NCBI GenBank assembly: GCA_964619055.1
Contig: CAZUDB010000007.1
Location: forward strand, 27,960 to 91,959
Direction of reading: 5' to 3'
Source of the DNA: CAYVUM01 sp964619055
GTDB taxonomy: Bacteria; Pseudomonadota; Alphaproteobacteria; Rhodospirillales; Defluviicoccaceae
Length of the DNA stretch: 64,000 bases
Made by a program: the position numbers and the translations under genes. The notes beneath the pieces were generated by a model, which ran no database searches, had not been told where the DNA came from, and saw only the letters and a program-made list of their open reading frames with translations. Shown one piece after another: positions 17,490-26,104 of this stretch. Positions within the stretch are counted from its first letter, which is position 1, and the number at the start of each line of letters is the position of its first letter.

Positions 17490-17905
17490 TGCGGCTCTGG
17501 CTCCTTCTGGCCGGTTTGTTCGGCGCCCTCGGCGTCCTCGCCGGCGCTTACGGCTGGCATGGCGTCGGTGGAGACGAGGGTGCGCGGCTCATGTTCGAGT
17601 TCGGCTCCACCTACCAGATGTTCCACGCGCTAGCGTTATTGGCGGTAGCCTGGCTGGCGAGCATCCGCAGGGGCCCTGCGGCCGTGCCCGTTCATGTGGC
17701 CGGGGTTTGCTTCAGCCTCGGCATGCTCCTGTTCTCCGGCACGCTCTATTCCCTGATCATGCTGGGATCGATCCCCTTCGAGGGCGCCGCACCCATCGGT
17801 GGCATCCTGTTGATTTTTGGTTGGCTGTCGCTGTCCGCCGCCGCCGTGATGCCGCGGTTCGGCGCCAAGGATCAGCTGTTGGACGTGAGCGCCGGCGAAC
17901 GCTGA
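17489..17905 (+). CDS. DUF423 family membrane protein (YgdD/TMEM256-like)
   Basis: A 138-residue inner-membrane protein with four hydrophobic helices. DUF423 signatures are visible: GLFGALGVLAGAYGWHG near the N-terminus, YQMFHALALLAVAW in the middle, and FSGTLYSLIM followed by PIGGILLIFGWLSL. The usual length for the family is 120-140 residues, so it is complete. The start codon overlaps the stop of the preceding gene. The physiological role of the family is not established. It closes the probable gltBD-linked operon. Confidence 0.88.
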   Translation: MRLWLLLAGLFGALGVLAGAYGWHGVGGDEGARLMFEFGSTYQMFHALALLAVAWLASIRRGPAAVPVHVAGVCFSLGMLLFSGTLYSLIMLGSIPFEGAAPIGGILLIFGWLSLSAAAVMPRFGAKDQLLDVSAGER

Positions 17906-18248
17906 TTACCGTCGAGCGGCGGGTGTTCCTCGCATACGGTCCAGTCTGGCTGCAGTGGCATCGAAGCCGCTTCCGAGGGGATTCGAGTGTGTGTTGGATA
18001 CAAATATCCGCCGACGGTTTTTCGACGGCTGGTTGAGGACAATGGGCCGTGGCCGCGCGAATGAACGAGGAGGGCGAAAAACGCCCGAGCCAGGCCCCTT
18101 ATCGGCTCGCTTTACCAATTCACCAAACCGTCAACAGTTTCGCAACCCACGCGGACGTTGAATTGGGGGTGTTCATCGCGGGTGCGGTTCGCTAGCCTGT
18201 CGGCCCGACACGACCGCATGGGCTGCTGAAGCTGAATCCTGCGCAGAG
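17906..18248. other. Intergenic region, no gene seen
   Basis: About 343 bases upstream of the membrane ATPase gene. The short open frames on both strands are Arg/Pro-rich and lack ribosome-binding sites. A small hairpin GGGCG-AAAAA-CGCCC near 18073-18087 has no following T-run. The sequence between 18120 and 18230 is slightly less GC-rich and probably carries the promoter for the downstream gene, but no clear -35/-10 pair stands out. Confidence 0.45.
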
Positions 18249-20438
18249 GTGGAGGATAAGGGCTTGCAAGCCGGACCCATTGCAGCATTGGGCTCCTTTG
18301 ATTTGACTGCACCAAAACCCACCGAGCACGAGTCCCCGGCGGCTGAATCTGCGGTCCAACTCGATCTCATCGAGTATGATGCTGCTTCGGCTGGCTGCTT
18401 CAAAACCCTGGTATCATCCGTAACACGGGCGGAACGGTTGGTCCTGTTGTCCGCCGAGCCGGAACGCGGGAAAACCACCCTGCTCTCCTGCATGATCGAA
18501 GGCTTTTCTCATTCCAAGCTGACGGAATTCTCGGTGTCAGCGGTCCGGCTCGATTGTCTGACGGACATGACGGTGGAGAATCTGCTAGACGCCACCAATA
18601 CATGCACGGACACGGATGCAAAGCGCCAAGCCGTCATCCTCGATCATGTCGAACGGCTCGCAGGTCCGGTCTTTGATCAGCTTGGAGAGGTGCTGGAGCG
18701 GCTGTGGGCCAAGGCCCCATCGCATACAGTGATCCTTACTATCACGCCGGCGCGCGAAGACGCTCTGATGACCACCCTGCAGAAACGCGGTATTGCCGTC
18801 CCCAGTGTGATTGTGCGGTTGCCCGCTCTTGCGGCGCCCGAGATGGACACCGTCATCCGCCGCTGCCTCGCGGATGCTGGCTATCCCGACTTGAAGCATA
18901 GAGCCACGGCGATCATCGGTAGCATCACGCGGATGGCCGAGGGCAATCCACTCCGCGCCATCCGCATTAGCCGCGGCGTGACTGGTGACGTGGATTTGTC
19001 AGCCCTGGTCAGCGACCTGGCGCGCCCCGCCGCTTCGCCGCCGCTGGCCGAAGCTCCGGCCAAGTCCTTCTCTGAGCCCGATCAGGTCGTGACCCCCCTG
19101 ACGCCACCAGTGGGCCTTGCCAGCAACGCCCTCGCGCCGGCGCCCGAGGCTCCATCAAGCGCGAGTCCGAAGTCGCAGCTGACCGTGACGCCACTCTCGG
19201 CGGCGAGCCCTCCACCGCTTCGCTCGGTCGGAACCGTGGTCGCTGAGCCGGCCAAGTCCGCATCTTCGCCGCGTCGCAGCACCGAGAAAACGTCATCGTC
19301 ACCTCCACCGCAACCACCGCGGCCCGGCCACGGTGGGGGCGCCATTCGGACGGCGAAGGCGCTGCCACCGCCACGCCTGCAATCGCACGAGGCGTCGCCA
19401 GCTCAGCAGCGAATGCGCCGCCAGCGGCGGGCGGCCCTTGTCGGGCTCGTTATCGTTGCCGTGATCGGAGGGCTGGCCCTTGCCTATGTGACCCGTCCCG
19501 AGATCAAATCTCAGGTCGATCGGCTGGTCATTCGCGTGGCTGAAGGTGTTGCCGGGCTTGATCCGACGGGCACGGCACCGCAAACGCCCGTGGCCGAGGC
19601 ACACAAGGCCGAGGACCGTCCGGCGGACACAACCGCGCGACAGGACAGCGAGTCGGCCGCCGCTACGTTCCAAGCCACGACGCCGGCTGATCAGACCGCA
19701 GCGGTCGAGATGTCCACTGCGGAGCCGGAACAGGAGGCGAACCCCGCGACGCCGTCGCAAAGTACGACGGCGTCCGCCGAACCACAGGCCAGTGACCCCC
19801 CGCAGGACGAGGTCCTTACCAGCACCGCGCCGGAACCAAACCATGCTTCTGAGCCGGAACCTGAGGTGAACACGATCGTTGAAAACGAAACCATGACCGA
19901 CGCGCAAGCGGACACCGCCCCGCAGATGGCGCTCGAAGCGGAGCCGAACGCGCGCACGAATGAACCAACGATCGAGATACCGGACCGAGCGGCCGACGCG
20001 ATCAACAGCGACGGCGCCGTAGCCGATGGTGAGGCCATCCTTGCCGCCCGCCAGTCACCGCAGGTGCGGGTTCGGGTCAACGACACCCCAACGGAGTCGC
20101 CGGAGCAACTGCAGGCTTGGATTGACCGAGGTGATGCGTTCTTGGAAATCGGCGACATCACATCGGCCCGCTCGTTCTACCGCCTGGCGGCCGAGGCCGG
20201 CAGCGCGGCCGCCGCCGGTCGCGCGGGTCTGACGTATGATCCGCTGTTCCAACAGGAGCAAAGCGTGGTGGGGGACGTGGCCGACCCGAGCCTGGCGCTG
20301 CTGTGGTACAAGGCCGGTCAAGCGGCGGGAGACAGCGTCGCGGCCGAGCGCTTGAACGCCCTGGTGGCGACGCTAAGCCAACGCGCGGAGGCCGGTGACG
20401 GGGATGCGGCCGAGGCCCTGTCGACAGCCGGCCTCTAG
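18249..20438 (+). CDS. Predicted inner-membrane P-loop ATPase with periplasmic Sel1-like domain
   Basis: I do not recognise a named gene. The 729-residue product begins with an ATPase-like domain (about 40-250) carrying a P-loop AEPERGKTTL (Lys75, Thr76) and a Walker B-like QAVILDHVE near 127-135. Next come a long Pro/Ala/Ser-rich cytoplasmic linker (about 255-385), one transmembrane helix near 391-412 after a basic RRQRR stretch, a low-complexity acidic Thr/Glu/Pro region (about 430-620), and a C-terminal Sel1/TPR-type helical repeat (about 620-715, with two A-x-x-x-Y/W-x-x-A units). The layout recalls ExeA/GspA or DamX-like proteins that couple cytoplasmic ATP hydrolysis to the envelope. 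The start is GTG at 18249; a TTG at 18264 has a better-spaced GGAGG and may be the true start. Confidence 0.7.
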   Translation: MEDKGLQAGPIAALGSFDLTAPKPTEHESPAAESAVQLDLIEYDAASAGCFKTLVSSVTRAERLVLLSAEPERGKTTLLSCMIEGFSHSKLTEFSVSAVRLDCLTDMTVENLLDATNTCTDTDAKRQAVILDHVERLAGPVFDQLGEVLERLWAKAPSHTVILTITPAREDALMTTLQKRGIAVPSVIVRLPALAAPEMDTVIRRCLADAGYPDLKHRATAIIGSITRMAEGNPLRAIRISRGVTGDVDLSALVSDLARPAASPPLAEAPAKSFSEPDQVVTPLTPPVGLASNALAPAPEAPSSASPKSQLTVTPLSAASPPPLRSVGTVVAEPAKSASSPRRSTEKTSSSPPPQPPRPGHGGGAIRTAKALPPPRLQSHEASPAQQRMRRQRRAALVGLVIVAVIGGLALAYVTRPEIKSQVDRLVIRVAEGVAGLDPTGTAPQTPVAEAHKAEDRPADTTARQDSESAAATFQATTPADQTAAVEMSTAEPEQEANPATPSQSTTASAEPQASDPPQDEVLTSTAPEPNHASEPEPEVNTIVENETMTDAQADTAPQMALEAEPNARTNEPTIEIPDRAADAINSDGAVADGEAILAARQSPQVRVRVNDTPTESPEQLQAWIDRGDAFLEIGDITSARSFYRLAAEAGSAAAAGRAGLTYDPLFQQEQSVVGDVADPSLALLWYKAGQAAGDSVAAERLNALVATLSQRAEAGDGDAAEALSTAGL

Positions 20439-20454
20439 CTGCAGTGACATCACC

Positions 20455-21438
20455 TCACCGGACGTTCGCCCCCAGCCACTGTTCAGCCGGCGCGAACCGC
20501 TCCCAGCCGGGCACCTCGGCGGCCAGATTCACCTCCCGCCATTTGCCATGGCGAGACGGTATCTGAAACCGATCGAAGCTCTCGAAAAACGCATCCACAA
20601 ACGTCGCCAGATTGCGATAGCGGGGATGCGTGGCGGGCCAGTTGTAGACGACCATGATCGCGCCCACGGCGATCGTGTCGACGCTGGCGCCATCGAGCAT
20701 CAATCGCGGGTAATCGCCCGCCTCCAGGCGGCCCGGTAGATAGACATCCAGAAGCTCCGGGGTCAGCGGCACCGGCAGCAGGTGCAAGCCGTTATCGGCC
20801 TCCAGGGTCGAAAACATGCTCGCCGGCTTGCCCGCCACCGTCGCCATGGCGGCGATTTCCCCCGATTTCAGTTTCGCCAGTGCCAGCGTTGGATCAAAGG
20901 ACCTGGGCTCGACCGCAATCCCTAGGGCGTCGAACACGGCAGTCGCCGTGATGTTCGTACCGCTGCCTTCGTGGCCCACGTTCACCGACTTGCCGGCCAA
21001 GTCCTCAATGCTCTCGATGTCCCGGCGGGCGAGCAAGTGGAACTCCTCATTGTGCAGCTTGGCAATGTAGCGCACCCGCGCTTCTATGGAGGGATGTATG
21101 CGTTCGTCGCGGACATAAGCCAGGGCGTCCGCCTGGACGATGCCAATGTCGATGCCGCGCAAATATAGAATGTCCGTGATGTTCTGGACCGAGCCTTGGC
21201 CGACAATGGGCAGGATGCGCATGTCGGGCCAGTCATCGAGCACGGCCGCCAGGTCAGCGATGATGCGAACGTCCGTCCCGCTCACTCCTCCGGACAGGAC
21301 ACCGACGCGGCCCGCGTTGACCTGGTTGCGGATCGCATCCGCGGAGCCGCCGAGCCGCGTGTCCTGGGCCCACGCGATCCCATCGATGGCGATGACCACG
21401 GCCAGCATGGCGACCAAAAGCAGTGCTGTCCGTCGCAT
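20455..21438 (-). CDS. TAXI family TRAP transporter solute-binding protein
   Basis: Periplasmic receptor of 327 residues from the ATG at 21436-21438, which has AAAGGA a few bases upstream; the longer open frame to 21585 is not needed. Cleavable signal peptide at about 1-25 (ending in IAWAQ). TAXI-type sequence features include the early ADLAAVLDDW segment, DIGIVQADALAYV and GKSVNVGHEGSGTNITA. Such receptors deliver small solutes, often dicarboxylates or amino acids, to TRAP membrane proteins. No TRAP membrane gene (DctQM or fused 4TM-12TM) lies nearby, so it is an orphan receptor here. The ligand cannot be predicted. The gene converges with the membrane ATPase gene at 20438. Confidence 0.85.
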   Translation of the reverse strand: MRRTALLLVAMLAVVIAIDGIAWAQDTRLGGSADAIRNQVNAGRVGVLSGGVSGTDVRIIADLAAVLDDWPDMRILPIVGQGSVQNITDILYLRGIDIGIVQADALAYVRDERIHPSIEARVRYIAKLHNEEFHLLARRDIESIEDLAGKSVNVGHEGSGTNITATAVFDALGIAVEPRSFDPTLALAKLKSGEIAAMATVAGKPASMFSTLEADNGLHLLPVPLTPELLDVYLPGRLEAGDYPRLMLDGASVDTIAVGAIMVVYNWPATHPRYRNLATFVDAFFESFDRFQIPSRHGKWREVNLAAEVPGWERFAPAEQWLGANVR

Positions 21439-21998
21439 CGGCGATCCTTTCCGTACCTGCGCGTGTCCACGAAACTCCGTTGCGTACCGCGATTGGGGCT
21501 CAGGGGGCAAGGTTCCCTCCAGCCGATTGACCCCACGGTTGCGCCCTCTACATGGGGATAACGTAGGACGAGTAGGTGTCCGCATCGTGAGCGTGAACTC
21601 AATCTGATTGAGTCAATGCACGCATGGTCATGGTGTGTTTCCTCGGTTGGGCGCCCCATCACTGGGCACTCGCGGCTGTTTGACGGAAGTACGGAAAGAA
21701 TCTATTAGCGCAACGGAACAATCCTTAATTTCATACCATTGTGGTAGATGCCTTTTTTCATAATGAAGTCTGACAACAAATTTCTCGTACTGAAAAATAT
21801 GTTCACAACGTAATTTGTCAGGTGGCTATTTTTTTGTTCCAATAAGACAAGTGATCATCGACGTTTAGAGTGTCGCCTCAGAGAATCGATCATTTCTTCA
21901 TTCTATTGTATGAACCATCGCTTCAACAGGAGCAAATTTGTTAGTTCGCCACAGTGATTTTGCTTTCGAGGCTGGATCGGGAATAGCAGCATACTGTT
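21439..21998. other. Long intergenic region becoming AT-rich
   Basis: About 560 bases with no supportable gene. The first part is the promoter region of the TAXI receptor gene. From about 21680 the sequence becomes markedly AT-richer than the rest of the window. An imperfect inverted repeat (CTGACAA at 21770 and its complement ending at 21821, loop about 30 bases) is followed by a run of seven T at 21829-21835 and may act as a weak plus-strand terminator. The composition suggests acquired or decaying DNA. Confidence 0.5.
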
Positions 21999-22331
21999 TC
22001 AAGCCACAGATTTTTTGACCTCACGGGACGATAGATGAGATATGGAGTTTTGGATACCAAAACGAACGAGTATGGCTTCTTCAATCGTGCGATCCAAATA
22101 GCTACTGAGATACAAGCGAAGGCCTTCGGCGAGCCATGCGGTCCGAAAGATGGGAGCGGTCTCAGCGGTGAGTGGCTCGAAGGTCTCGGCAAGGACGCCG
22201 AGATGAAGTCCGCGGCCTCGGTCTGTTTCAAACGAGGAGTATTGGAGGTAGTTTGTTGGAATTCGGAACGTGATACTTTGATAGGTCAGATCAACCGTTT
22301 TATTGGATAAGGGAAGGCTGGTCGTCGTCAT
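21999..22331 (-). CDS. Hypothetical protein in AT-rich patch, possibly truncated
   Basis: A 110-residue frame from the ATG at 22329-22331. I do not recognise a named family, but the translation looks like real protein: TYQSITFRIPTNYLQY, LHLGVLAETFEPLTAET, then TIEEAILVRFGIQNSISHLS. There is no signal peptide or membrane helix. The end is abrupt after SREVKKSVA, and frames just beyond the stop are short, so the C-terminus may have been lost by frameshift. Base composition is closer to the flanking low-GC sequence than to the genome average, which suggests transfer. An overlapping plus-strand frame (22035-22310) is judged the shadow. Confidence 0.45.
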   Translation of the reverse strand: MTTTSLPLSNKTVDLTYQSITFRIPTNYLQYSSFETDRGRGLHLGVLAETFEPLTAETAPIFRTAWLAEGLRLYLSSYLDRTIEEAILVRFGIQNSISHLSSREVKKSVA

Positions 22332-22539
22332 GGCTATATATTGTACGATCGACATCGCCGTTCGTGGCACCGTGCCCTCGTCTTACTTCGTTCGCCCATC
22401 GACCGTGACGGTGAGGACTAGACCCGCAATCGCCACCGCGACCATCCTTGATCGAAAAGCTGCCTCGCTGCTGCCCCTGTCCGCGTCTTCGACACGTGGC
22501 TATCGAGCGGCGCTAAGTTGGCCTCGTCGTCGTTATGCG

Positions 22540-23973
22540 CTACACGGCCGTGCCGCCAACGGTGAGCGCGTCGATCCGCATCGTCGGCTGGCCGACGCCG
22601 ACGGGTACGCCCTGCCCTTCCTTGCCGCAGGTGCCGATGCCGGGGTCAAGCGCCATGTCGTTGCCGATCATGGAAACCTTGGTCAACACATCCGGGCCGT
22701 TGCCGATTAGGGTCGCGCCCTTGACCGGTGCACCGATCCGGCCGCCTTCGACCTTGTAGGCCTCCGTGCAGGAAAACACGAACTTGCCGGAGGTGATGTC
22801 GACCTGGCCGCCGCCGAAGGAAACGGCATAGAGCCCCTTGTCAACGGAGGCGAGGATCTCGGTCGGGTCGTGGTCGCCCGCCAGCATCACCGTATTGGTC
22901 ATGCGCGGCATGGGCCGGTGCGCAAAGCTCTGGCGACGACCGTTGCCAGTGGACTTGCCCCCCATGAGACGAGCGTTCATGCGGTCCTGCATGTAGCCAC
23001 ACAGAATGCCATCCTCGATTAGGACCGTCCGCTCCGTGGGCGTGCCTTCGTCATCAACAGTTAGGGAGCCGCGGCGGTCCAACATTGTGCCATCGTCGAT
23101 GACGGTCACTCCGGGCGACGCCACCCGCTTCCCCATCAAGCCCGCGAAGGCCGACGTCTTCTTGCGGTTGAAGTCCCCCTCCAGGCCGTGGCCGATAGCC
23201 TCGTGCAGCAGAATTCCAGGCCAACCAGGCCCCAGCACTACGGTCATTTCGCCGGCCGGGGTTGGCACGCTCTCCAGGTTGACCAACGCTTGGCGCAGCG
23301 CCTCATCGACACTCGCCTGCCAGGTTTCGATTGCCATGAATTGATCCAACGGCAGTCGGCCGCCGGAGCCGTAAGATCCGCTTTCGCGTCGGCCATCCTT
23401 TTCAACCACCACGCTGACGTTGAGGCGGACCAGTGGGCGGATGTCACCGACCGGGTCCTGGCCGGGCCGGTGGATGTCCACCACCTGCCATTCGCCCGTG
23501 AGCGAGGCCGAAACCTGGACGACACGTTCGTCCTTGGCGCGGGCATATCGGTCGATGTCGCCGAGGAGTTCCACCTTGTCCGCAAACGGCACCGGCGCCA
23601 CCGGGTCCGCATCGCCGTAGAGCACCGCATTGGTGCCAGCCGGCGGCTCGGCAAAGGTGCCGCCTTGGCCACCACGCACGCTCTTGACCGTTTCCGCCGC
23701 GCGTTGGAGCGCGTCCTCGGATAACACCGAGGCATGGGCGTAGCCCGTGGTCTCACCCGAGACAGCGCGGAGTCCGAAGCCCTGTGCGGTGTCGAAATTG
23801 GCACTGCGCAAAGCGCCGTCGTCGAACACCAGGCTCTCGGACCGCCGATACTCCAAGAACAATTCACCATCATCAGCGCCGGTCAGCGCGTCCGCCGTGA
23901 TCGAGGCCGCGCGCTCTCGGTCCAAGCCGGTGCGGGCAAAGAACGTGTCATCGATAAGGGCGCGGTCGGTCAT
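22540..23973 (-). CDS. tldD: Metalloprotease TldD
   Basis: A 477-residue member of the TldD/PmbA family, which with TldE forms a zinc protease that trims unfolded or RiPP-type peptides. The zinc site HEAIGHGLEGD is intact (His257, Glu258, His262), and the later conserved segments (IDDGTMLDRRGSL; GKSTGNGRRQSF; the C-terminal IGNGPDVLTKVSMIGND) are present. The ATG at 23971-23973 has AAGGAG 12 bases upstream; the open frame continues to 24234 but crosses the metZ leader. No tldE lies in the window. Divergent from the SAM-II riboswitch and metZ. Confidence 0.95.
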   Translation of the reverse strand: MTDRALIDDTFFARTGLDRERAASITADALTGADDGELFLEYRRSESLVFDDGALRSANFDTAQGFGLRAVSGETTGYAHASVLSEDALQRAAETVKSVRGGQGGTFAEPPAGTNAVLYGDADPVAPVPFADKVELLGDIDRYARAKDERVVQVSASLTGEWQVVDIHRPGQDPVGDIRPLVRLNVSVVVEKDGRRESGSYGSGGRLPLDQFMAIETWQASVDEALRQALVNLESVPTPAGEMTVVLGPGWPGILLHEAIGHGLEGDFNRKKTSAFAGLMGKRVASPGVTVIDDGTMLDRRGSLTVDDEGTPTERTVLIEDGILCGYMQDRMNARLMGGKSTGNGRRQSFAHRPMPRMTNTVMLAGDHDPTEILASVDKGLYAVSFGGGQVDITSGKFVFSCTEAYKVEGGRIGAPVKGATLIGNGPDVLTKVSMIGNDMALDPGIGTCGKEGQGVPVGVGQPTMRIDALTVGGTAV

Positions 23974-24097
23974 GGTAAACGTTTGCTCCTTGGCTACGGA
24001 CCTCTCATGCACCTGAGATATGGCTTTAACGGTAAGCGCTGTCGAGCGCCGCCATGGCATCCCCTTGACAGCCGCCAGCCCGCCCGGTATCGGGAAA

Positions 24098-24152
24098 AGA
24101 CGTGGTGATTTGGGCGACCAGCTTGCGGCCACGCTAAATAAGCCGCTAAAAG
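24098..24152 (+). promoter_or_regulatory. SAM-II riboswitch
   Basis: The sequence matches the compact SAM-II aptamer seen ahead of methionine genes in Alphaproteobacteria: GTGGTGATTTG at 24102-24112, then AGCTTGCGGCCACG, then the A-rich pseudoknot strand with CTAAA at 24134-24138 and GCCGCTAAAA at 24142-24151. CGTGG at 24101-24105 pairs with CCACG at 24129-24133 to form P1. It binds S-adenosylmethionine and lies 84 bases before metZ, so high SAM should lower metZ expression. Confidence 0.88.
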
Positions 24153-24173
24153 GTCCGGCCTTAAATGCAAGGT

Positions 24174-24202
24174 CCCGACCGTCCGGCGGTTGGGGCTTTT
24201 TT
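24174..24202 (+). terminator. Intrinsic terminator between SAM-II riboswitch and metZ
   Basis: CCCGACCG (24174-24181) pairs with CGGTTGGG (24187-24194), including G-T pairing, around a 5-base loop, and is followed by GC and a run of six T (24197-24202), with a second T-run at 24205. Its position after the aptamer and before the metZ ribosome-binding site suggests SAM-dependent premature termination. Confidence 0.75.
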
Positions 24203-24235
24203 GCTTTTTGGGCGGAAGGAAGGAACAACAGCACG

Positions 24236-25438
24236 ATGCCACGTGACTTGCGCGAGGACCACGGCTGGCGGATCGATACACGTCTGGTGCGCGGCGGCTT
24301 GCAACGCTCCGGCTTTGATGAGACGGCGGAAGCGCTGTTCCTGACCTCCGGTTACGTCTACGCCTCCGCCGAGGAGGCCGAGGCCGCGTTCAAGGGTGAC
24401 GTTAGCCGCTATGTCTACTCCCGCTTCGCCAACCCCACTGTGACCCTGTTCGAAACGCGGCTCGCCGGCATCGAAGGGGCATCGTTCTGCCGCGCCACCG
24501 CCACGGGCATGGCCGCGGTTTACGCCGCTCTGGCCGCCAGTGTCCGCGCCGGCGACCGGCTGGTGGCAAGCCGTGCCTTGTTCGGCTCCTGCCAGTACAT
24601 CTGTGCGGAAATCTTGCCGCGCTTCGGCGTCACCACGGTGTTTGTGGACGGTACCGACGAGGGGGCCTGGCGCGACGCATTAAGCGAGCCGACGGCGTGT
24701 GTCTTTTTAGAGTCGCCCTCCAATCCGTGCCTGGAGATCATCGACTTGGCTTACGTTGCCGGTCTGGCCCATGCCGCCGGTGCGCGAGTCGTGGTGGACA
24801 ATGTCTTCGCAACGCCGATCCTGCAGCGCCCGCTCGATGTCGGCGCTGATGTCGTTGTCTATTCCGCAACCAAGCACATGGACGGCCAGGGCCGTACGCT
24901 CGGCGGCGCGGTGCTGACTAACGACGGCGACTGGGAAAAGACGGAGCTGGTGCCCTGGCTTCGCCACACGGGCCCCGCCATCAGCCCATTCAATGCCTGG
25001 GTGCTGGCCAAGGGGCTGGAGACACTGTCGCTCCGGGTCGAACGCCATTGCCGCGCCGCCCTGGAACTGGCCGCTTGGCTGGCGGAACGCCCGGACCTGA
25101 ACCACGTCCTCTACCCCGGTCTCGAAAGCCACCCACAGCACGGGCTCGCCATGGCACAGATGGCCGGTGCCGGCGGCACGGTGGTGAGCCTGGAGGTGCA
25201 GGGCGGCAAGCCGGCTGCGTTCCGACTGCTCAATGCCTTGAAATTGATCGATATTTCCAACAACCTTGGCGATGCCAAGACGCTTGCCACGCACCCTGCA
25301 ACCACCACCCACCAGCGTTTGAGTGCAGAGGATCGCGCCGCCCAGGGCATTACGGACGGCCTCGTGCGCATCTCCGTCGGCCTGGAGGACGTTGCGGACT
25401 TGAAGGCAGACCTGACCCAGGCGTTGGTGGCAGTTTAG
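24236..25438 (+). CDS. metZ: O-succinylhomoserine sulfhydrylase
   Basis: PLP enzyme of 400 residues that makes homocysteine from O-succinyl- (or O-acetyl-) homoserine and sulfide in methionine synthesis. Cys/Met-metabolism family features: YSRFANPTV near residue 61, the FLESPSNP segment, VVVDNVFATP, and the Schiff-base lysine Lys213 in SATKHMDGQGR. The ATG at 24236 follows an AAGGAAGG ribosome-binding site; the open frame reaches 24020 but crosses the riboswitch. The length and the RSGFDETAEALFLTSGYVY N-terminus match MetZ of Alphaproteobacteria. Regulated by the SAM-II element upstream. A short hairpin at 25437-25452 overlaps the stop codon. Confidence 0.94.
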   Translation: MPRDLREDHGWRIDTRLVRGGLQRSGFDETAEALFLTSGYVYASAEEAEAAFKGDVSRYVYSRFANPTVTLFETRLAGIEGASFCRATATGMAAVYAALAASVRAGDRLVASRALFGSCQYICAEILPRFGVTTVFVDGTDEGAWRDALSEPTACVFLESPSNPCLEIIDLAYVAGLAHAAGARVVVDNVFATPILQRPLDVGADVVVYSATKHMDGQGRTLGGAVLTNDGDWEKTELVPWLRHTGPAISPFNAWVLAKGLETLSLRVERHCRAALELAAWLAERPDLNHVLYPGLESHPQHGLAMAQMAGAGGTVVSLEVQGGKPAAFRLLNALKLIDISNNLGDAKTLATHPATTTHQRLSAEDRAAQGITDGLVRISVGLEDVADLKADLTQALVAV

Positions 25439-25513
25439 GAGCAGAAGCTCCTGGGCGTTGACCATCCGATTTGAGATCCGAGCGACTGATCCACGCCGGG
25501 CGCGTGTTTGCGG

Positions 25514-26104
25514 TCACAACAATAGCCGCGAAACCCTCCCACGAAGATGCGGCAACAGCTCCGCATCAAACCAGGCGTTCTTCTTTTGCCATGCCGTCGT
25601 GCGCCAGCTCGGGTGCGGTAGCGGCAAGAGATCGGGGGCGAAATCCCGCCAGCGAGCAACGGTCTCGGTCAGGGTCCGCCCGCGTGCCCCGTGCAGATAT
25701 CTGGCCTGAGCGTAGCTCCCCACCAGCAACGTCAGTTGCACGCTCGGTAAATGGGCATGCAGCCGATCATGCCATAGCGGCGCGCATTCAGGCCGGGGCG
25801 GCGCGTCCCCGCCACGCGGCAACCGGCCGGGATAGCAAAATCCCATGGGGATGATCGCAACTCGGGACTCATCATAGAATGTGTCCCGATCCGTCCGCAG
25901 CCACTCTCGCAAGCGATCACCGGAGGGATCGTTCCACGGGATGCCGCTGTCGTGCACCTTGGTCCCTGGCGCTTGACCGATGATCAACAGTTGAGCACTG
26001 GGCTGCATGCGCAACACGGGACGTGGGCCGAGCGGCAGGTGAGCCGCGCAGTGCCGACACGCCCGCACTTCCGCAAGCAAAGCGTCCAACGACTCAGATG
26101 TCAT
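25514..26104 (-). CDS. Uracil-DNA glycosylase family protein
   Basis: A 196-residue protein of the UDG superfamily (COG1573-like). It has the N-terminal CRHC pair, motif 1 IIGQAPGTKVHDSGIPWNDPSG near residue 41 (the family GxAPG region), and the C-terminal motif PLPHPSWR near residue 162 that contacts the minor groove. Only two N-terminal cysteines are obvious, so an iron-sulfur cluster like that of UdgA/UdgB is doubtful. Members often annotated simply as UDG-like have uncertain base specificity. Its ATG overlaps the stop of the upstream ABC permease gene (ATGA), so the two are cotranscribed although functionally unrelated. Confidence 0.85.
   Translation of the reverse strand: MTSESLDALLAEVRACRHCAAHLPLGPRPVLRMQPSAQLLIIGQAPGTKVHDSGIPWNDPSGDRLREWLRTDRDTFYDESRVAIIPMGFCYPGRLPRGGDAPPRPECAPLWHDRLHAHLPSVQLTLLVGSYAQARYLHGARGRTLTETVARWRDFAPDLLPLPHPSWRTTAWQKKNAWFDAELLPHLRGRVSRLLL

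Noticed and set aside
22035..22310. Plus-strand frame of 91 residues in the AT-rich patch
   Set aside because: The minus-strand frame over the same DNA reads more like a folded protein; only one can be real and this one has no good ribosome-binding site.
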